From: Linnemannia hyalina
Lineage: Eukaryota > Mortierellomycota > Mortierellomycetes > Mortierellales > Mortierellaceae
Reading direction: 5' to 3'
DNA: 64,000 bases
Assembly: GCA_019671135.1 (NCBI GenBank)
Contig: JAHRHY010000016.1
Location: 616,501 to 680,500 of the forward strand
Each line of letters begins with the position of its first letter. Position 1 is the stretch's first letter. Position numbers and translations under genes: made by a program. Shown one piece after another: positions 1-12,044 of the stretch. Below the pieces are notes generated by a model. The model was not told where the DNA came from. It saw nothing but the letters and a program-made list of their open reading frames with translations, and did not search any database.

Positions 1-2346
1 GATGATCGAGCTCAAGCCGCGAACCATCTTTGCGATCCAGGTGACCAACTCTATCGAGATTCTTCTGGCAAGGATTGAGCTGGAAATGGAGCTGGAGCTG
101 GGCCAGACCATGAGACGGAAAGTATGGTCTGAGGAGGAGATGAGAGCCATCATCATCCTCCTTATGGTGAGTGTCCTTTGACCACATACATGCCAATGTG
201 CCCATCAATGTAAATTGTTATATTTGTCGATTAACACTGAGATGTTTCTCATATTATGTGCCACGTAGAATCCCTTCCTTTTTGAGCAACCTTATCAGGA
301 GTCCCTTTTACGGCGGATCTTGCTGATTTTCATCGCCTTCCCTGACAAAGCCAAGTTGATCCAATGGCTTTCATGCATGGACGACGAAGGAATGGCCCAG
401 ATGGTCACACTGTTCAAGACATATCTCTCGGCCCATTTCACGCCACGACCGGTGGGCGATTCCCACCCAGCCATCTGTGCAGTCATGGGCTTGAACATCC
501 TCTACCAGGCCAACAACATTGGAACAAAACGGGAGCAGGAGAGGCGTAGGCGCTCAGTGATCCAGAGTGCCAAGGAGGGGAAGGCGCAAATCGCCAGCAT
601 GGAGACCAACTCTACCATTTCATTCAAGTACTTTTACTCAGGCGTGATGGAAGCATTGAAGTTCAAAGACGAGTACCAAATCTGGCGCGACGGATGGGGT
701 AAAAGGTACCACTGCCCGACTTTTAGAAATAATGTATCTCTGATGAAAAGATGGTACGTTGGCGCTAACAAACCCTTTTTGTCTTTGTCGTTTGGAAAAT
801 TAGCCCGCATGAGAAGCAATTCTCGTACTTTGACTATCCGTTTTTGCTCTCACCAACTTCTAAATCGCACATTATGAACTTGGATGCGCTGACACAGATG
901 AGTGCGCATTACGAGGATGCTTGTGTGCGACATGCCCTAGCAGACCACGCGCAGCGACTTCTCCCCGATTCCATGACGGCCTCGGCACACGAGTTCCAAA
1001 AGGGCATCCGAGCTGCGTCTTCGCCTTATCTTGTTTTGGAATTGACTCGTGGTCACTTGGTGGAGGAAGCGTTTGAGCAGATCACCAAGAAGCATGCGGA
1101 TCTGAAGAAGCCACTCAAGGTTGCATTTGTCGACGTTGGAGAGGAGGGCATGGACCAAGGAGGCGTGACCAAGGAGTTTTTCCAGATCATGGTGGAAAAG
1201 GTCTTTGATTCCAAATTTGGGCTCTTCAAGGAGCTGGAAGAAGGTCGCTCCTGGTGGTTTGAAGGGACGATGGACGGATCGAGCCACGTGGAGATGTCGT
1301 CTAAGGATGCTCGGGTTCGTCTGGTGGAATATGAACTTGTCGGTATTCTTGTCGGGCTGGCACTGTACAACGGTGTCATCCTTGGAGTCAGATTCCCTTC
1401 AGTTGTCTATCGCAAGTTGCTTGGATGGGAGGTCGAGCTGGATTCATTCATTGAGTCATTCCCTGTAAGTTGTTCGTCCGATATGTTGTTCTCATTCGTG
1501 TATGTCTTTGGATTATAACTATAGGAGGTACTAACTCGCGCACCGTTTTTTCATGTTGCATTGGTAGGCGCTGGGCAATGGATTGGAGCAGATGTTGACA
1601 TGGACCGATGGCGACGTGTACGACGTGTTTATGAGAGAGTTCGAGATATCTTACGAACACCTGGGCCAAGTCACGACTATACCCTTGATACCCGGCGGCC
1701 AGGATATCCCAGTGACCAACGAGAACCGCGAGCAGTATGTAAATGCCTACGTGGATCATTACCTCCACGAACATATTCGACAAGAGTTTGCTGCCTTCCA
1801 GCGAGGATTTGAGAAGATCTGCGGAGGCGAAGCGCTAAAGGTAAAAAAACAAAAACATTTGTGTTCTTGTGGTTTCTGTAGTTATTATGTATGTCATTGA
1901 AGGAAACTATTTATTAACTACTACTACTACTATTATTATTTTTTTGCTTATATCGATAGCTCCTACGACCAGAGGAATTGGAGTTGATGCTCTGTGGAAA
2001 CGCAGATCTGGACATGCACGACCTTGAGACGAGCTGTCTCTACGACGACGGCTACAGTCCCAACCACACGCTGATCAAGGAGTTTTGGGAGATTGTGCAT
2101 GAGGATTTGAGCACAGAACAACACAAACAACTGCTGGTGTTTGTCACGGGCAGCGATCGTGTCCCTATCCGGGGATTGAAGGACCTGATGTTTGTGATTC
2201 AGCGAAACGGGCCTGACTCTGACCGACTGCCGACTGCGTTGACGTGTTTTTCCAGGCTTCTGTTGCCAGAATATTCCAACAAGGGCAAGATGAAGGAGCG
2301 ACTGGTCACCGCCATCGAGAACTCCAACGGCTTTGGACTTGTCTAA
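1..2346 (+). CDS. HECT-type E3 ubiquitin ligase, C-terminal part (UBE3A/HECTD2/Hul4-like)
   Basis: Transfers ubiquitin from an E2 to substrates through a thioester on its own cysteine. The gene runs in from the left edge, so the 5' end is missing. Exons are 1-166, 269-705, 804-1464, 1568-1840 and 1960-2346, joined at GT-AG introns of 98-119 nt, with TAA at 2344-2346. The HECT domain fills most of the visible protein: the N-lobe carries DQGGVTKEFFQ, and the C-lobe ends in the active-site motif LPTALTCF, whose cysteine codon is 2245-2247, followed by LLLPEYS and the usual FG-containing C-terminus. The alpha-helical region before the HECT domain resembles UBE3A and HECTD2 more than the WW-domain Nedd4 group, and no WW repeats are visible. 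It converges on fibrillarin, with 135 bp between stop codons. Family assignment is firm; the subfamily is inferred. Confidence 0.93.
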
Positions 2347-2481
2347 CATCAGTCACGCTCAAAAGTCACCCTGATGGACAGATAATGATAATTAAACATA
2401 TTTCGCACAGACCCCCTATTTGATAAAGAGAGAGTTTATGAAGACAATTATGGTACAATAGAACTAGGGAAAAGCTTCTTT

Positions 2482-3791
2482 TTACTTGCGGACGTACTTT
2501 CCAACAACCAGGGCGCGGTCTCTCTCGAAGGGCTCAAGGGTCAACTGCTCCTGGGGGTTAATGCGCTGCTCCTGAAGTTTGGGGATTTCTCCGGCAAAGA
2601 CCGTGGCGGCATCGACGGTCGAGTCGATACAGTTTGCCCTTGTGGAGATGACAGTGTGTCCGTTGTTCTTCAAGAAGTGGTGAGCGCTGATTCTAATGAT
2701 ACGGGACTGATCGGGCTGGGCAACATCGGCAAAGATGACATCGACCATACCGACCAACATGCGGTACTTGTGGGGGTGACGAGCATCCTCGATGATGGGG
2801 GATGACATTGGTGCGCTTCTTGGCCATGTTGATGAGGTCGCGTCCAGAGCGATGAGAGAACTCGACAGTGTAGACGAGACCATCGGGTCCGACAATATCA
2901 GCAACGTGGGAGACGGTGGTTCCAGAGGCAGCTCCAAGGTAGAGGACCTTCTTGCCGGGGTGGGGGGGGCAATGTGGATGTTGTCGACACCTCCGAGAAC
3001 ACCGGCAGCAACCTTTTGAGCGGAAAGGGTTCCACACGCGGTACTCGACCTTGGCACCATCAGCGCCCTCGATGGAGATGCGCTTCTCGCCGTAGACTGA
3101 CTCGCCAGGAACCAAGTTCCTGGTCAAGAGGTAAGTCCTCCTTTCCATGAGCAACAAAAATACCCTCGTGTCTGTGAGGCTCAACAGTGACCTTGGCACC
3201 ACCGCGGGCACCACGTCCACCGGGACCACCGCGCTTGGCAACACCTAAACATGATCAAGTTACAAGGAGAGGATGCCAGTGCTATTGGTAATAAAGAGAG
3301 CTAAAAACACTGGCCTCGTTCCCAGTCGTCAAGTGTTCGCAAAACGCACTGAGTGGCGCGACCGGGAAATAAGAAAGGGAGCAAAAAGTCTTTTTTTTTT
3401 TCAACCACCCCAGGCGACAAAAAAGAGATCCTTGGAGGTGTTTTGGAAGAGAACACTCTGAGCTTCGTCACAACGCAAATGGTCGAGAATAAAAAAACTT
3501 ACCACCACGTCCACCACGGTCACCACCGAATCCACCGCGGCCACTGCCACGTCCGCCACGACCACCACGATTACCTAATAGGGGTTGTGCGAGAGATAAA
3601 GATATGACTGGTGTTAAGTGGATGCTGCATTGATGATTTATTCATGGTTGTAGCTAGAGGTTGTGTGCTTTCTTTCGATGTCCCTTGTTGAGGATATTAT
3701 TGTCGGTGGCAGGGTGGACGTTTGCTAATGAGCAAAAAGTTAATTGAGTTGGTGGAGAGGCTGTGTTGTAGTTATTATTACCGAGACCCAT
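2482..3791 (-). CDS. FBL: Fibrillarin (box C/D snoRNP 2'-O-methyltransferase), frame broken by four insertions
   Basis: Nucleolar enzyme that methylates rRNA riboses, guided by box C/D snoRNAs. Exons on the minus strand are 3782-3791 (start ATG 3789-3791), 3503-3574 and 2482-3244. Exon 2 encodes the Gly-Arg-rich (RGG) N-terminus; exon 3 encodes the methyltransferase domain, with the SAM-binding [10 protein letters not shown] and the conserved [16 protein letters not shown] and [10 protein letters not shown]. The reading frame is interrupted four times: an extra base near 3130, an extra base in the T-run 3014-3017, about 8 extra bases within 2955-2969 (a G-run), and an extra base in the G-run 2797-2801. 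Allowing for these 11 bases, the CDS is 834 nt (277 residues), a normal fungal fibrillarin length, and conservation is otherwise excellent. It is either a young pseudogene or a badly assembled locus. Family identity is certain; functionality is not. Confidence 0.85.
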
Positions 3792-4297
3792 GATGTATAC
3801 TTGTTGCTGGATAGGGAGTACGGAAGTTGAAGTAAAGGAAGAAAAAGAAAAAAAGACAAACGAAGGGGAGGGTTCGGTGTCTGTGCTGTAAAGATGGAAG
3901 GAAGATGAAAGGGAGGTGTGGAGAAGGAAGAAAGGAAGAAAGGAAGCAAACAGAAGGCGGGAAGCAGGGGAGGGGAGGGGATGGGCAAAGCTTCGTCTTT
4001 GTGGATCAAAGGGCAGTCACGAGAGAGGAGAAATAACCACAGGCTCGCATGATCTAATTTTCAATCTGACGTTGTTCTTGCCACAAGAACAAATCCCGCG
4101 CTTTACACCTTTTCTCTCACCTTTCACACTCCCTTCCCACCCACTTTCCACGCTCCACCACTATCTCATCTACTCGCTCTCTTTTCCCACTCCATTGACT
4201 CTCAGTCCTCAACAAGTCTACAAGTGTTAAAAACATACAAGACTCTACAAGTCTACAGCTATCAAGAACATACAACAAGAAGGAACTACTACCAACA
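3792..4297. other. Intergenic region between divergent fibrillarin and NAXE
   Basis: No convincing gene. It serves as the shared upstream region of the two divergent genes. The part before the NAXE start (about 4080-4290) is strongly CT-rich on the plus strand, and about 3830-3980 is purine-rich on the plus strand, so CT-rich on the fibrillarin coding strand. Open frames here are low-complexity reads of these tracts. Confidence 0.6.
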
Positions 4298-5919
4298 ATG
4301 ACCACCAAGGTACAACAGCGAGTTGGTCATTGTTTCCCCTCAGTTGAATATACGGCACAATAATCCTGGTATTCCCTGCCAACACTCCTCACCTCCTTCC
4401 TCTATTACCAAAACACGCCTGTAGTATCTATCGCAGCGCGCCGCGCAGGCTATCGACGTTGAGCTCATGTCTCCCACGGGCGGAGGATTCAGCTTTGAGC
4501 AACTGGTCGAATTAGGCACGTGTCTTTCCACTGCGCTTGATGATTCAAGATGCTTTAGCTGTAACATTCAAGACAAAGAATTAACAAATGTTTACGCAAC
4601 GGTATAGCTGGATTTAGCGTTGCCCAAGCAATCACAAAGGAGTACAGCAAGGAATCGCACTCTCGGGTTGTCGTCTTTTCTGGACCAGGCAACAACGGAC
4701 TCGATGGTAAAAATAATATTATCTAGACGTATCGTAGATACCCCAGGAGCATATTGACGCGTCCCCAACTCCGATACAAAACGGGAACTCTAAATAATTA
4801 CCTGCCTACATTGTGGCAACCCCTTTGTTTTTCTGTAGGCCTCGTCGCTGCACGGCATCTCTCACACTTTGGATATCAGCCCAAAGTGTATTATCCCAAG
4901 AGACCAGACAAGCCAGTCAACCAGGTGTGTAGTTGTTTCACAGTCATGGCGCATAGAGGGGGTGTCAAGAGACCGCACGCCCTAACCTCTTCTCGTCTCG
5001 TATATGTCACTCTAGGGTCTGGTGAGGCAATGTATGGAACTGGATATCCCATTCGTTGATAGTCCCGAGAGCGGGCTTCACGACTCTGACCTGATTGTGG
5101 ACGCCATCTTTGGTAAGTTTCTAGCCTTCTCTGTCCACGGCCTTCGTCGCGTTTACTTATTTTACTTTGTATCAACCTATGACACCGTGGGTAAGTGCTC
5201 ACAATCCCTTCTCTCCATTTACAGGGTTCAGCTTTACGGGAGATGTTCGCCAACCGTTCGTCTCTGCCATTCAGGCCCTCAAGAACACCGCCATTCCGAT
5301 CGTCTCTGGTAATTTAAATTAGTAATTCTTGCTACATCACACACCCAGGCACATGCGTCAGTGCTAATCAATGCTCATTTGACATCTGCTTATGATAGTG
5401 GATATTCCTTCGGCGTGGGACGTTGAGAAAGGTAGGCGCTTGATCAACAGAACGGCTGAACGATGCTTACCTTCCAATAGAGAACTAGGACTCACTTGCT
5501 ATATCGATGCATAGGAAACATTCGCGGGGAGGGATTCCAGCCCTCGATGCTTGTGTCACTGACAGCTCCCAAGGAAGGTGCAAAGGACTTTAATGGCAAA
5601 TACCACTATCTTGGAGGTCGTTTCATATCGAGGTATATGTTGCACTAGGCCTTCGTGGTTATTTTGTGTTGTCCATTCATTCATCTTTCCACAAATTAGC
5701 ATTTCTCATATTTTCTTTCATTCTTTCTTGATTAGGAAAATGGAGGAAAAATGGGGCCTCAACCTGCCACGGTTCCCAGGCACTGACCAATGCGTGAGAT
5801 TGAACACTCGGTTGGAGAAGGACGCGAAACCAGGAAAGACCAGACGCGAACTTGATGAAGGAAATGAGCGAGTGGACCGATACTTCATGGACAATGTTCT
5901 TTCCCAGGCATTTTCATAA
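4298..5919 (+). CDS. NAXE: NAD(P)H-hydrate epimerase (YjeF_N domain)
   Basis: Epimerises R-NAD(P)HX to the S form, so that NAXD dehydratase can repair the damaged cofactor. Nine exons: 4298-4309, 4437-4515, 4608-4706, 4839-4924, 5016-5112, 5225-5308, 5399-5431, 5515-5632 and 5736-5919, totalling 792 nt (263 residues), close to yeast and animal homologues. Conserved elements are FEQLVELAGFS near the N-terminus, the nucleotide-binding GPGNNGLDG (family consensus GNNGGDG, so one Gly is Leu here), VDAIFGFSFTGD, and [12 protein letters not shown]. The second intron starts with GC (AG/GCACGT at 4516) instead of GT; no nearby GT donor keeps the conserved ELAGFS in frame. The first coding exon is only four codons. 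No mitochondrial targeting sequence is obvious. Confidence 0.95.
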
Positions 5920-6663
5920 ATAACAGCTCCTTGATGATGTATATATCGCTAGGCAAAATAGTCTCTGTTAGTCACTATCCCAAATGCATATTGACTCGAA
6001 GACCTCCCTTCCTTTAATTAATCACAGTCATGCGGTGACCTGGCAGTTGCCTCTTCTTCTGCTCGGGGACGCGTTGCTCTTTGCGAGAGGCGTCGGATGT
6101 GCCAGGGAGTTGCTATAATAGTTTTGCTTGGTTGAGTGAGGGGTCTACAGTAATGCATACAGAGTGACGTGCCATTTTCAGGCACCAATTGCGACTTTAA
6201 AGCAGACAAGCTGAAAATACACGCCGTGCTCATTGCGCTCACTCACTCACTCACGTCTCCGCCCCCAATCCTCAACACAAACAGACATATACACACACCA
6301 CACACCACACACCACACACCACACACCACACACCACACACATGCGCCCGCTTCTCCCTCTTCCATTTTTTTTTCTTTTCTCACTTTTCTCTTGCATCTTA
6401 TTCTTTCTTTCTTTCTTTCTTTTTTCCTTGTTTCCCTTTCTTCCACACTCTTTTTTTGTCATCCTCCTTCTCACTCCCCCATCCTCCTTCATTCTCCCAT
6501 CTTCCTTCAATCTCCCATCTTCCTTCATTTCCAACAACACCAATCCTCTACTCTCAACAACACTCCGCTCTTTCCCTCAACTCGACCCCCCTCGAACGTT
6601 CCTTGGCGGACAAGGCCGACCCTTTCATTCTCATCCTCGGCCCTGCAAACAACCTGACTCAAA
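5920..6663. other. Intergenic region and CT-rich leader of the arrestin-like gene
   Basis: No gene is supported. It holds a 7-bp-unit CACACCA-type tandem repeat at 6291-6340, followed by a polypyrimidine stretch (6350-6600) directly upstream of the arrestin-like start codon. Frames that stay open here translate only these low-complexity tracts. Confidence 0.6.
6291..6340. repeat. Minisatellite, 7-bp unit (CACACCA)n
   Basis: About seven near-perfect tandem copies of a CACACCA-like unit lie in the intergenic region upstream of the arrestin-like gene. Confidence 0.85.
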
Positions 6664-9377
6664 ATGTCAAAGACGATGGAGATCCGCCTCGATGGCGCAT
6701 TCCTCGGCAAGTGAACACCTCTCCGCTCTCTCTGTTTCTTCGGAACAAAAAAAATGGACAGAGACAACCCTTGTCCTCCTTTTTCTTTGTCAGTTCACCT
6801 ATTAACACAATAACAACCCTTGGCCCTTTGTTATTCCCACAGGACAGAACAACGACCCGAAGCTACAGCGGCTGATGTTCCCCTGGACTGGAACCCAGGG
6901 CCCAATCATTAACGGAAAGCTCATCATCAGCAACCGCGAGGATGTCACTCTCAAAGCCCTCACCCTCACCTTCAAAGCAAAGATATCCTGCAGCTGGTCC
7001 GAGAGTACGCTCTTCTTTTTTTGCCATATTGTCCGTATAAACAGCAGGAAGGAATGCACGTTTTTGATATGAGAATGATACTAACATTCTTTTCTTCAAT
7101 ATCTTAGACAAGGGAAACAAGTCACACTTTTACAACGCAAAGAAGCCTTTGCTGGAAAAGCAATGGGTTTTCCTCGAAGGGTCGCAAGGGAAGCTTCATA
7201 TGCTCCGCGCCAACCAGACCTACACTTACGACTTTCAATTGGCACTGCCCGTCAACCTCCCCAACTCTCTCGCCATGAGCAGCGGAAAGATTGAATACAT
7301 GTTCTCTGCCAACGGCAAACGCTCGACCTTCCAACTGGACCTCAACAAGGAACGCCTCGTCGAGATCTATCAGTCGCTGCCGCCTTCTCATCCGCACTGT
7401 GTCTATCCGATCCAGCAGACAGCCGACTTTGAGCAGGCCCTCAACTACCTCGTCCAGCTCCCACACAAGGCCTTCCACCACGGGTCCACCATCCCCGTCA
7501 CCATTCGACTTAATCCCTTGCCAGGCTCTGGCGCTCAGTGGCACGTCACTGAAGTGACCATGAAGGTCAAGGAGTACTTTTGGTTCATTGTTCCCGGAAA
7601 GGCTATGCGCCACGAAAAGCGCTCGTTGGTGGATACAAAGCTCGGCAGTGGAAGCTGGCCCCTCCAAACTGGAGCATTGGAACGGACGCTGTCCATCAAT
7701 ATACCAGCCGTCAACATCATGAGCACCATCGACACTGAGCTCGTCAAGTGTACCCACAAATTCAAGATGGTCATCCATATCAACATTAATGGCAACAACA
7801 AGAAGCTGCCCGCCGACTGTAAGTTGAGCACGTTTGCTTTGTATTGTTGTGTCGTTGATATTTTCATATATTCATATACTTACCATACAACAAACAGTTG
7901 ATATTTATATCCCAGGACCCTTCCCACCAGGACAAGGACCATCTTTGGCCGCACCCCTCCAACATCAACAACAACTTGTGCAGCAACAACAACAACTCAT
8001 GCAGCAACAACAACAACCGCCGCAACCACAGCAACAGCAACAACCTCCTCCTGCTGCAGCACAGGCTCAAATGCCCTTCCAGCAACCTTACACACCAATG
8101 CCACACCAACAGGCGCCCTATACCCCTAATGGCCAATATCCCTTGCCAGCCCAGCAGCCTACTGGAATGCCATTGCCGACTCCTTTAACGTCCACCACAA
8201 GCTATCCCCCTCCTATCCAGCCTTTGTCCTCGGCCTATTCTCATCCTATGTCTCAGCCTTTTTCTCCTCCAGCTCCCTCAATGCCCACACCAGGAGACCA
8301 GCCTAATCCCTACAGTCAAGGTTACGGAACCCCTACCACTTCCAACAGCTATCCTATGGTTTCATCACAGGGATACCCCACACCAGGAATGCCTCCCATG
8401 CCATCACCCACCTTTACCAACTATCCAATGCCGCCCTCGCCTATCCCAGCGCCGACATATTCTGCTAGTCCAAACATGACTTCTCCTGCGGCACAACATG
8501 TTCCTATGTCGATGCAGATGCCTATATCTACTCCTACGATGCCTCTGGCCCATAATGGAGCAAACCATGTTGTCAATGCATCGCCCACCATGTCATCCAG
8601 TCGTCAGACGCCGGTGATACCTCATAATTACCTTCAGCAGCAGCAGCAGTTTTCAGCCTCACCCAAGGTCGAATCGCCTAGAGCACCTGTCCCTGCGCTC
8701 CCCTCCGGTGACCGTTTTGACGACACTATCAAGGTCAATTTGGACGATATCAAGTTGCCTTCTACACCTTCTACACCAGCCACCGGGGCAGCGACAGTGG
8801 CGGCGGCGACGACAATGGCATCTCCAGGATCGGCTATAATGGCTGCAGCGCCAGCTGCAACACATTCAAAGAACCCGCAGCTTCGTGAGACGATGGACGA
8901 CTATACTCGGGAGATCAACGGCCAACTACCAATGCAGTCCAGCTCTCATTACTCGAGCTCGGCTAACATCCAGGTGCCACTCGTACCGACGCAACCTCAG
9001 GGTCCACATGCTGTCAAGGAATCGAACGCGGATCAGGGTTTATATTCGTACCAGCCTCCACCTCCCTCGGCCTCGAGTGCATCTTTGTCGAATGCGATCA
9101 AACCCAAAGAGAATAACGACCTCACGAATCGATTCAGTCAAATGGGACTCCATAGCAGCACGGTCTCGCAGCCTTCCCCTGTAGCTACAATGTCCTCAGC
9201 GGCTCCCAGCAATGGAATTCTACCAGGATTTGTGTCCCCGACGCCATCTGCATACACGCAACCGCCTCCAATGGTATCGCCAGCCGTCAACCCTGCAGCT
9301 CTTCGTCAAAACAGCGGGATACACAACCCAATGTCTCCAGTTTCTGCGGCTGCCACGGGAGCCGTTGTAGCAAGTCT

Positions 9378-9419
<42 letters not shown>

Positions 9420-9651
9420 GCAACAGCAGCAGCAACAGCAACATCAACAACAATTACAATATCAACAACAGCAACAACAACAACAACAACAACAACAACA
9501 GCAGCAGCAGCATTTCCAGTTACAGCAGCAACAACATTTTCAAGTGCAACCTATGCAACCTGTCCAGCAAGTCCGGAGGCAGCAAGTGTGGATCCCTATG
9601 TACCACACGCTCTCTGGCAAGACATATGTCCAATATGTTCTCGCACCTTAG
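6664..9651 (+). CDS. Arrestin-like protein with long Pro/Gln-rich tail ending in polyglutamine
   Basis: Probable alpha-arrestin-type adaptor; such proteins often link membrane cargo to ubiquitin ligases (family knowledge, not shown here). Exons are 6664-6706, 6843-7004, 7108-7818 and 7898-9651, 2,670 nt (889 residues). Residues 1 to about 310 form the arrestin-like beta-sandwich part: an N-terminal strand with INGKLIISNREDVTLKALTL, then an ATYTYDF-like segment, and later a strand pair around KCTHKFKMVIHI. The remaining roughly 580 residues are low complexity, rich in Pro, Gln, Ser and Met, with a long polyGln block near the C-terminus encoded by mixed CAA and CAG codons (9379-9530). I see no PPxY motif. 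Intron 1 is a GC-AG intron (G/GCAAGT at 6707). The assignment rests on fold-like sequence features, so the subfamily is uncertain. Confidence 0.78.
9379..9532 (+). repeat. Coding CAR trinucleotide repeat (polyglutamine)
   Basis: A run of CAA and CAG codons near the 3' end of the arrestin-like gene encodes more than 40 glutamines with a few His, Leu and Tyr interruptions. The mix of CAA and CAG suggests an old, slowly mutating tract or selection on the protein. Confidence 0.9.
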
Positions 9652-10133
9652 GATCTCTCCTTTTTCTCTTTCTCCTTTCCTTAGTGATAGTAATAATAAA
9701 AAAATAAAAAAATAAAATAAAAAAAGAAAGAAAGAGAAAGTACTTTTCCTTCGTGGGAATATTATTCCCGTACATTAACGATCAATAAAGAGAAAGAGAA
9801 AAAGAAAAACAAGGGAGAGAGAGAGAGGAGTGAGATAGAAGAGAAAAGAGGAGTGAGAATGACTCGCGAAGGGTCAGGCAGAGAGCCAAGGAGGGGAAGT
9901 GATCAAAGTTGCCACTAAGTTGAGTTTAGTGACTGCGAATCAGATCGACTCATCGGATGTCAGTGGAACAAGGTTTATCGGAGAGAAAAAAAGGGCAGAA
10001 GAGCAAAGGGCGAATCCGATCTAGTCCTCCACCACTCGTATAAATACCCCTCCTTCGTCGTCTCTATCTTCTTCTTATTCTTCTGTCTCTTCTCAACACT
10101 CCCTTTCCCTTCCTTCTTCATATACCTCACACC
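9652..10133 (+). promoter_or_regulatory. Upstream region of argininosuccinate synthase with TATA box and Gcn4-type cores
   Basis: No gene here. A clear TATAAATA box lies at 10039-10046, about 90 bp before the ATG, and is followed by a CT-rich leader. A TGACTC hexamer at 9860-9865 and a GACTCAT at 9947-9953 resemble the core of the Gcn4/CPC1 site (TGACTCA), which controls amino-acid biosynthesis genes in fungi. The TATA box is well supported; the Gcn4 link is inference. AT-rich and GA-rich simple sequence occupies 9690-9850. Confidence 0.5.
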
Positions 10134-11860
10134 ATGTCTGCTGTTCCCACCACTTCATCCAAGGGCCGCGTCCTTCTCGCCTACTCAGGCGGACTCGACA
10201 CTTCCTGCATCCTCGCCTGGTTAATCGAGCAGGGCTACGAAGTCATGTGCTACATGGCTAACGTCGGACAGGAAGAGGACTTTGACGCTGCCGTCGTCAA
10301 GGCCAAGGGTTGCGGAGCCACCAAGATCTTTGTCGAGGTAAGCCATTGTTCATTCTTCATCTTTTCTTCATCTCTCTCTACCACTCATACAATTACAATT
10401 TGTCAATAACCCGACTAACAAACAAACATATCTCTCTTCCCTCCAAAAAAAAAAAAAGGACTTGCAACGCGAATTCGTCGAGGAGTTGATCTACCCCGCT
10501 GTCCAGGCCAACACCATCTACGAAGGAGTCTACCTCCTCGGTACCTCCCTTGCCCGCCCCGTCATTGCTCGTCGCCAGGTTGGTTCCCCCCTCCCCTTTT
10601 TTTTTTCCTAATTGATTGACAGCAGGGACAATTGGAGCAAGATCAAATGCAATGCACACAAAAATTCTCACACGCTTAATATGTATGTGAAAAAAAATTA
10701 GATGGAGATTGCAGCTCGTGAGAACTGCCAGTATGTGTCGCATGGATGCACTGGAAAGGGTAACGACCAGGTCCGCTTCGAGCTTGCCTACTATGCTCTC
10801 AAGCCAGACATCAAGGTCATCGCTCCTTGGCGTGTTCCAGGTAAGATTCAAGATAGAGAGATGATGTTCAATGACTCCGCCTGGACTGCTTTCTTGAGTC
10901 TTCAACCTCTTCCCTTTTCCCACACTCTCTCCCCCCATCTTTTCTACCATTGGTTCGCCTCGCCTTTCTTTTGTTTCTCTGCATGTGATGTGGCCGACCA
11001 ATCCCCACCACTCAACACTGACATCCAATCCTCTTTTACCCTCTCTCTCCTATCTCTCTCCTACAGCGTTCTACGAGCGCTTCCAGGGTCGCAAGGACTT
11101 GCTTGCCTATGCCGCTGAAAAGAACATCCCCGTCGTCCAGACCGCCGCCAAGCCTTGGTCGACCGATGAGAACCTCTTCCACATCTCCTACGAGGCTGGT
11201 ATCCTTGAGGACCCCGATGTCACCCCTCCCAAGGACATGTGGAAGCTCACCGTCGACCCCGAGGATGCCCCCAACACTCCCGAGCGCATCACCATCGAGT
11301 TTGCCGAGGGCAAGCCCACAAAGGTCATCAACACCACCAACGGCAACAAGGAGGTCACCGGAGGACTCGAGATCTTCCTCTACTTGAACCAGCTGGCCCG
11401 CCAGAACGGAATCGGTCGTTTGGACATTGTCGAGAACCGTTTCATCGGTATCAAGTCCCGCGGGTGCTACGAGACCCCCGCCGGCACGATCTTGCGTGTC
11501 GCCCACATGGATCTTGAGGGTCTGACGCTGGATCGTCAGGTCCGCAACTTGCGCGACCAGTTTGTGACCCCCCAGTACTCCAACGTCCTCTACAACGGCC
11601 AGTACTTTTCGCCCGAGGCCGATTTCTTGTTGGCGTCAATTGCTGCTTCGCAGAAGACTGTCAACGGTGAGGTCCGTCTGAAGTTGTACAAGGGCAATGT
11701 GATCGTCGAGGGTCGCTCGTCCAAGACCAACAACCTGTACGATATGGAGGAGTCGTCGATGGATGTTCATGGAGGATTCTCTCCCATTGACTCTGAGGGC
11801 TTTATCAAGATTCAGTCGATCCGCCTCAAGAAGTGGGGCCTCAGCCAGAAGCTTGTCTAA
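10134..11860 (+). CDS. ARG1: Argininosuccinate synthase
   Basis: Condenses citrulline and aspartate with ATP to give argininosuccinate, the penultimate step of arginine synthesis. Four exons, 10134-10337, 10459-10578, 10702-10840 and 11067-11860, give 1,257 nt (418 residues), the normal length for the family. The N-terminal PP-loop AYSGGLDTS binds [16 protein letters not shown] and [13 protein letters not shown] are substrate-binding signatures. The C-terminus ends in a short oligomerisation helix with KWGLSQ. Intron 1 has an A-run immediately before its AG acceptor, and intron 2 uses the less common GTTGGT donor. A TATA box lies upstream and an AATAAA signal follows about 50 bp after the stop. 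This is one of the surest calls in the window. Confidence 0.98.
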
Positions 11861-12044
11861 AAACTCTCGCCCACTACCCAACAAAACACTACCACATGCA
11901 TCTTCGAATAAAGAAAACCCACTTTTGTACAGTTTAATAACGATGGGCAGTCACGTTGGATGAGACTCTTCCTTCGCAACCTTTCTTTTTCTTGTCTCGC
12001 TTCCTGTTCCCCTTTCACCTCTTGCACGACGCACACCAAGGACA

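Noticed and set aside
6018..6805. Several frames of 70-190 codons upstream of the arrestin-like gene
   Set aside because: They translate the CACACCA repeat and the CT-rich leader only.
8659..9453. Leu- and Arg-rich minus-strand frames opposite the arrestin-like tail
   Set aside because: Translations of the reverse of CAG/CAA repeats; no domain, while the plus strand has a consistent spliced gene.
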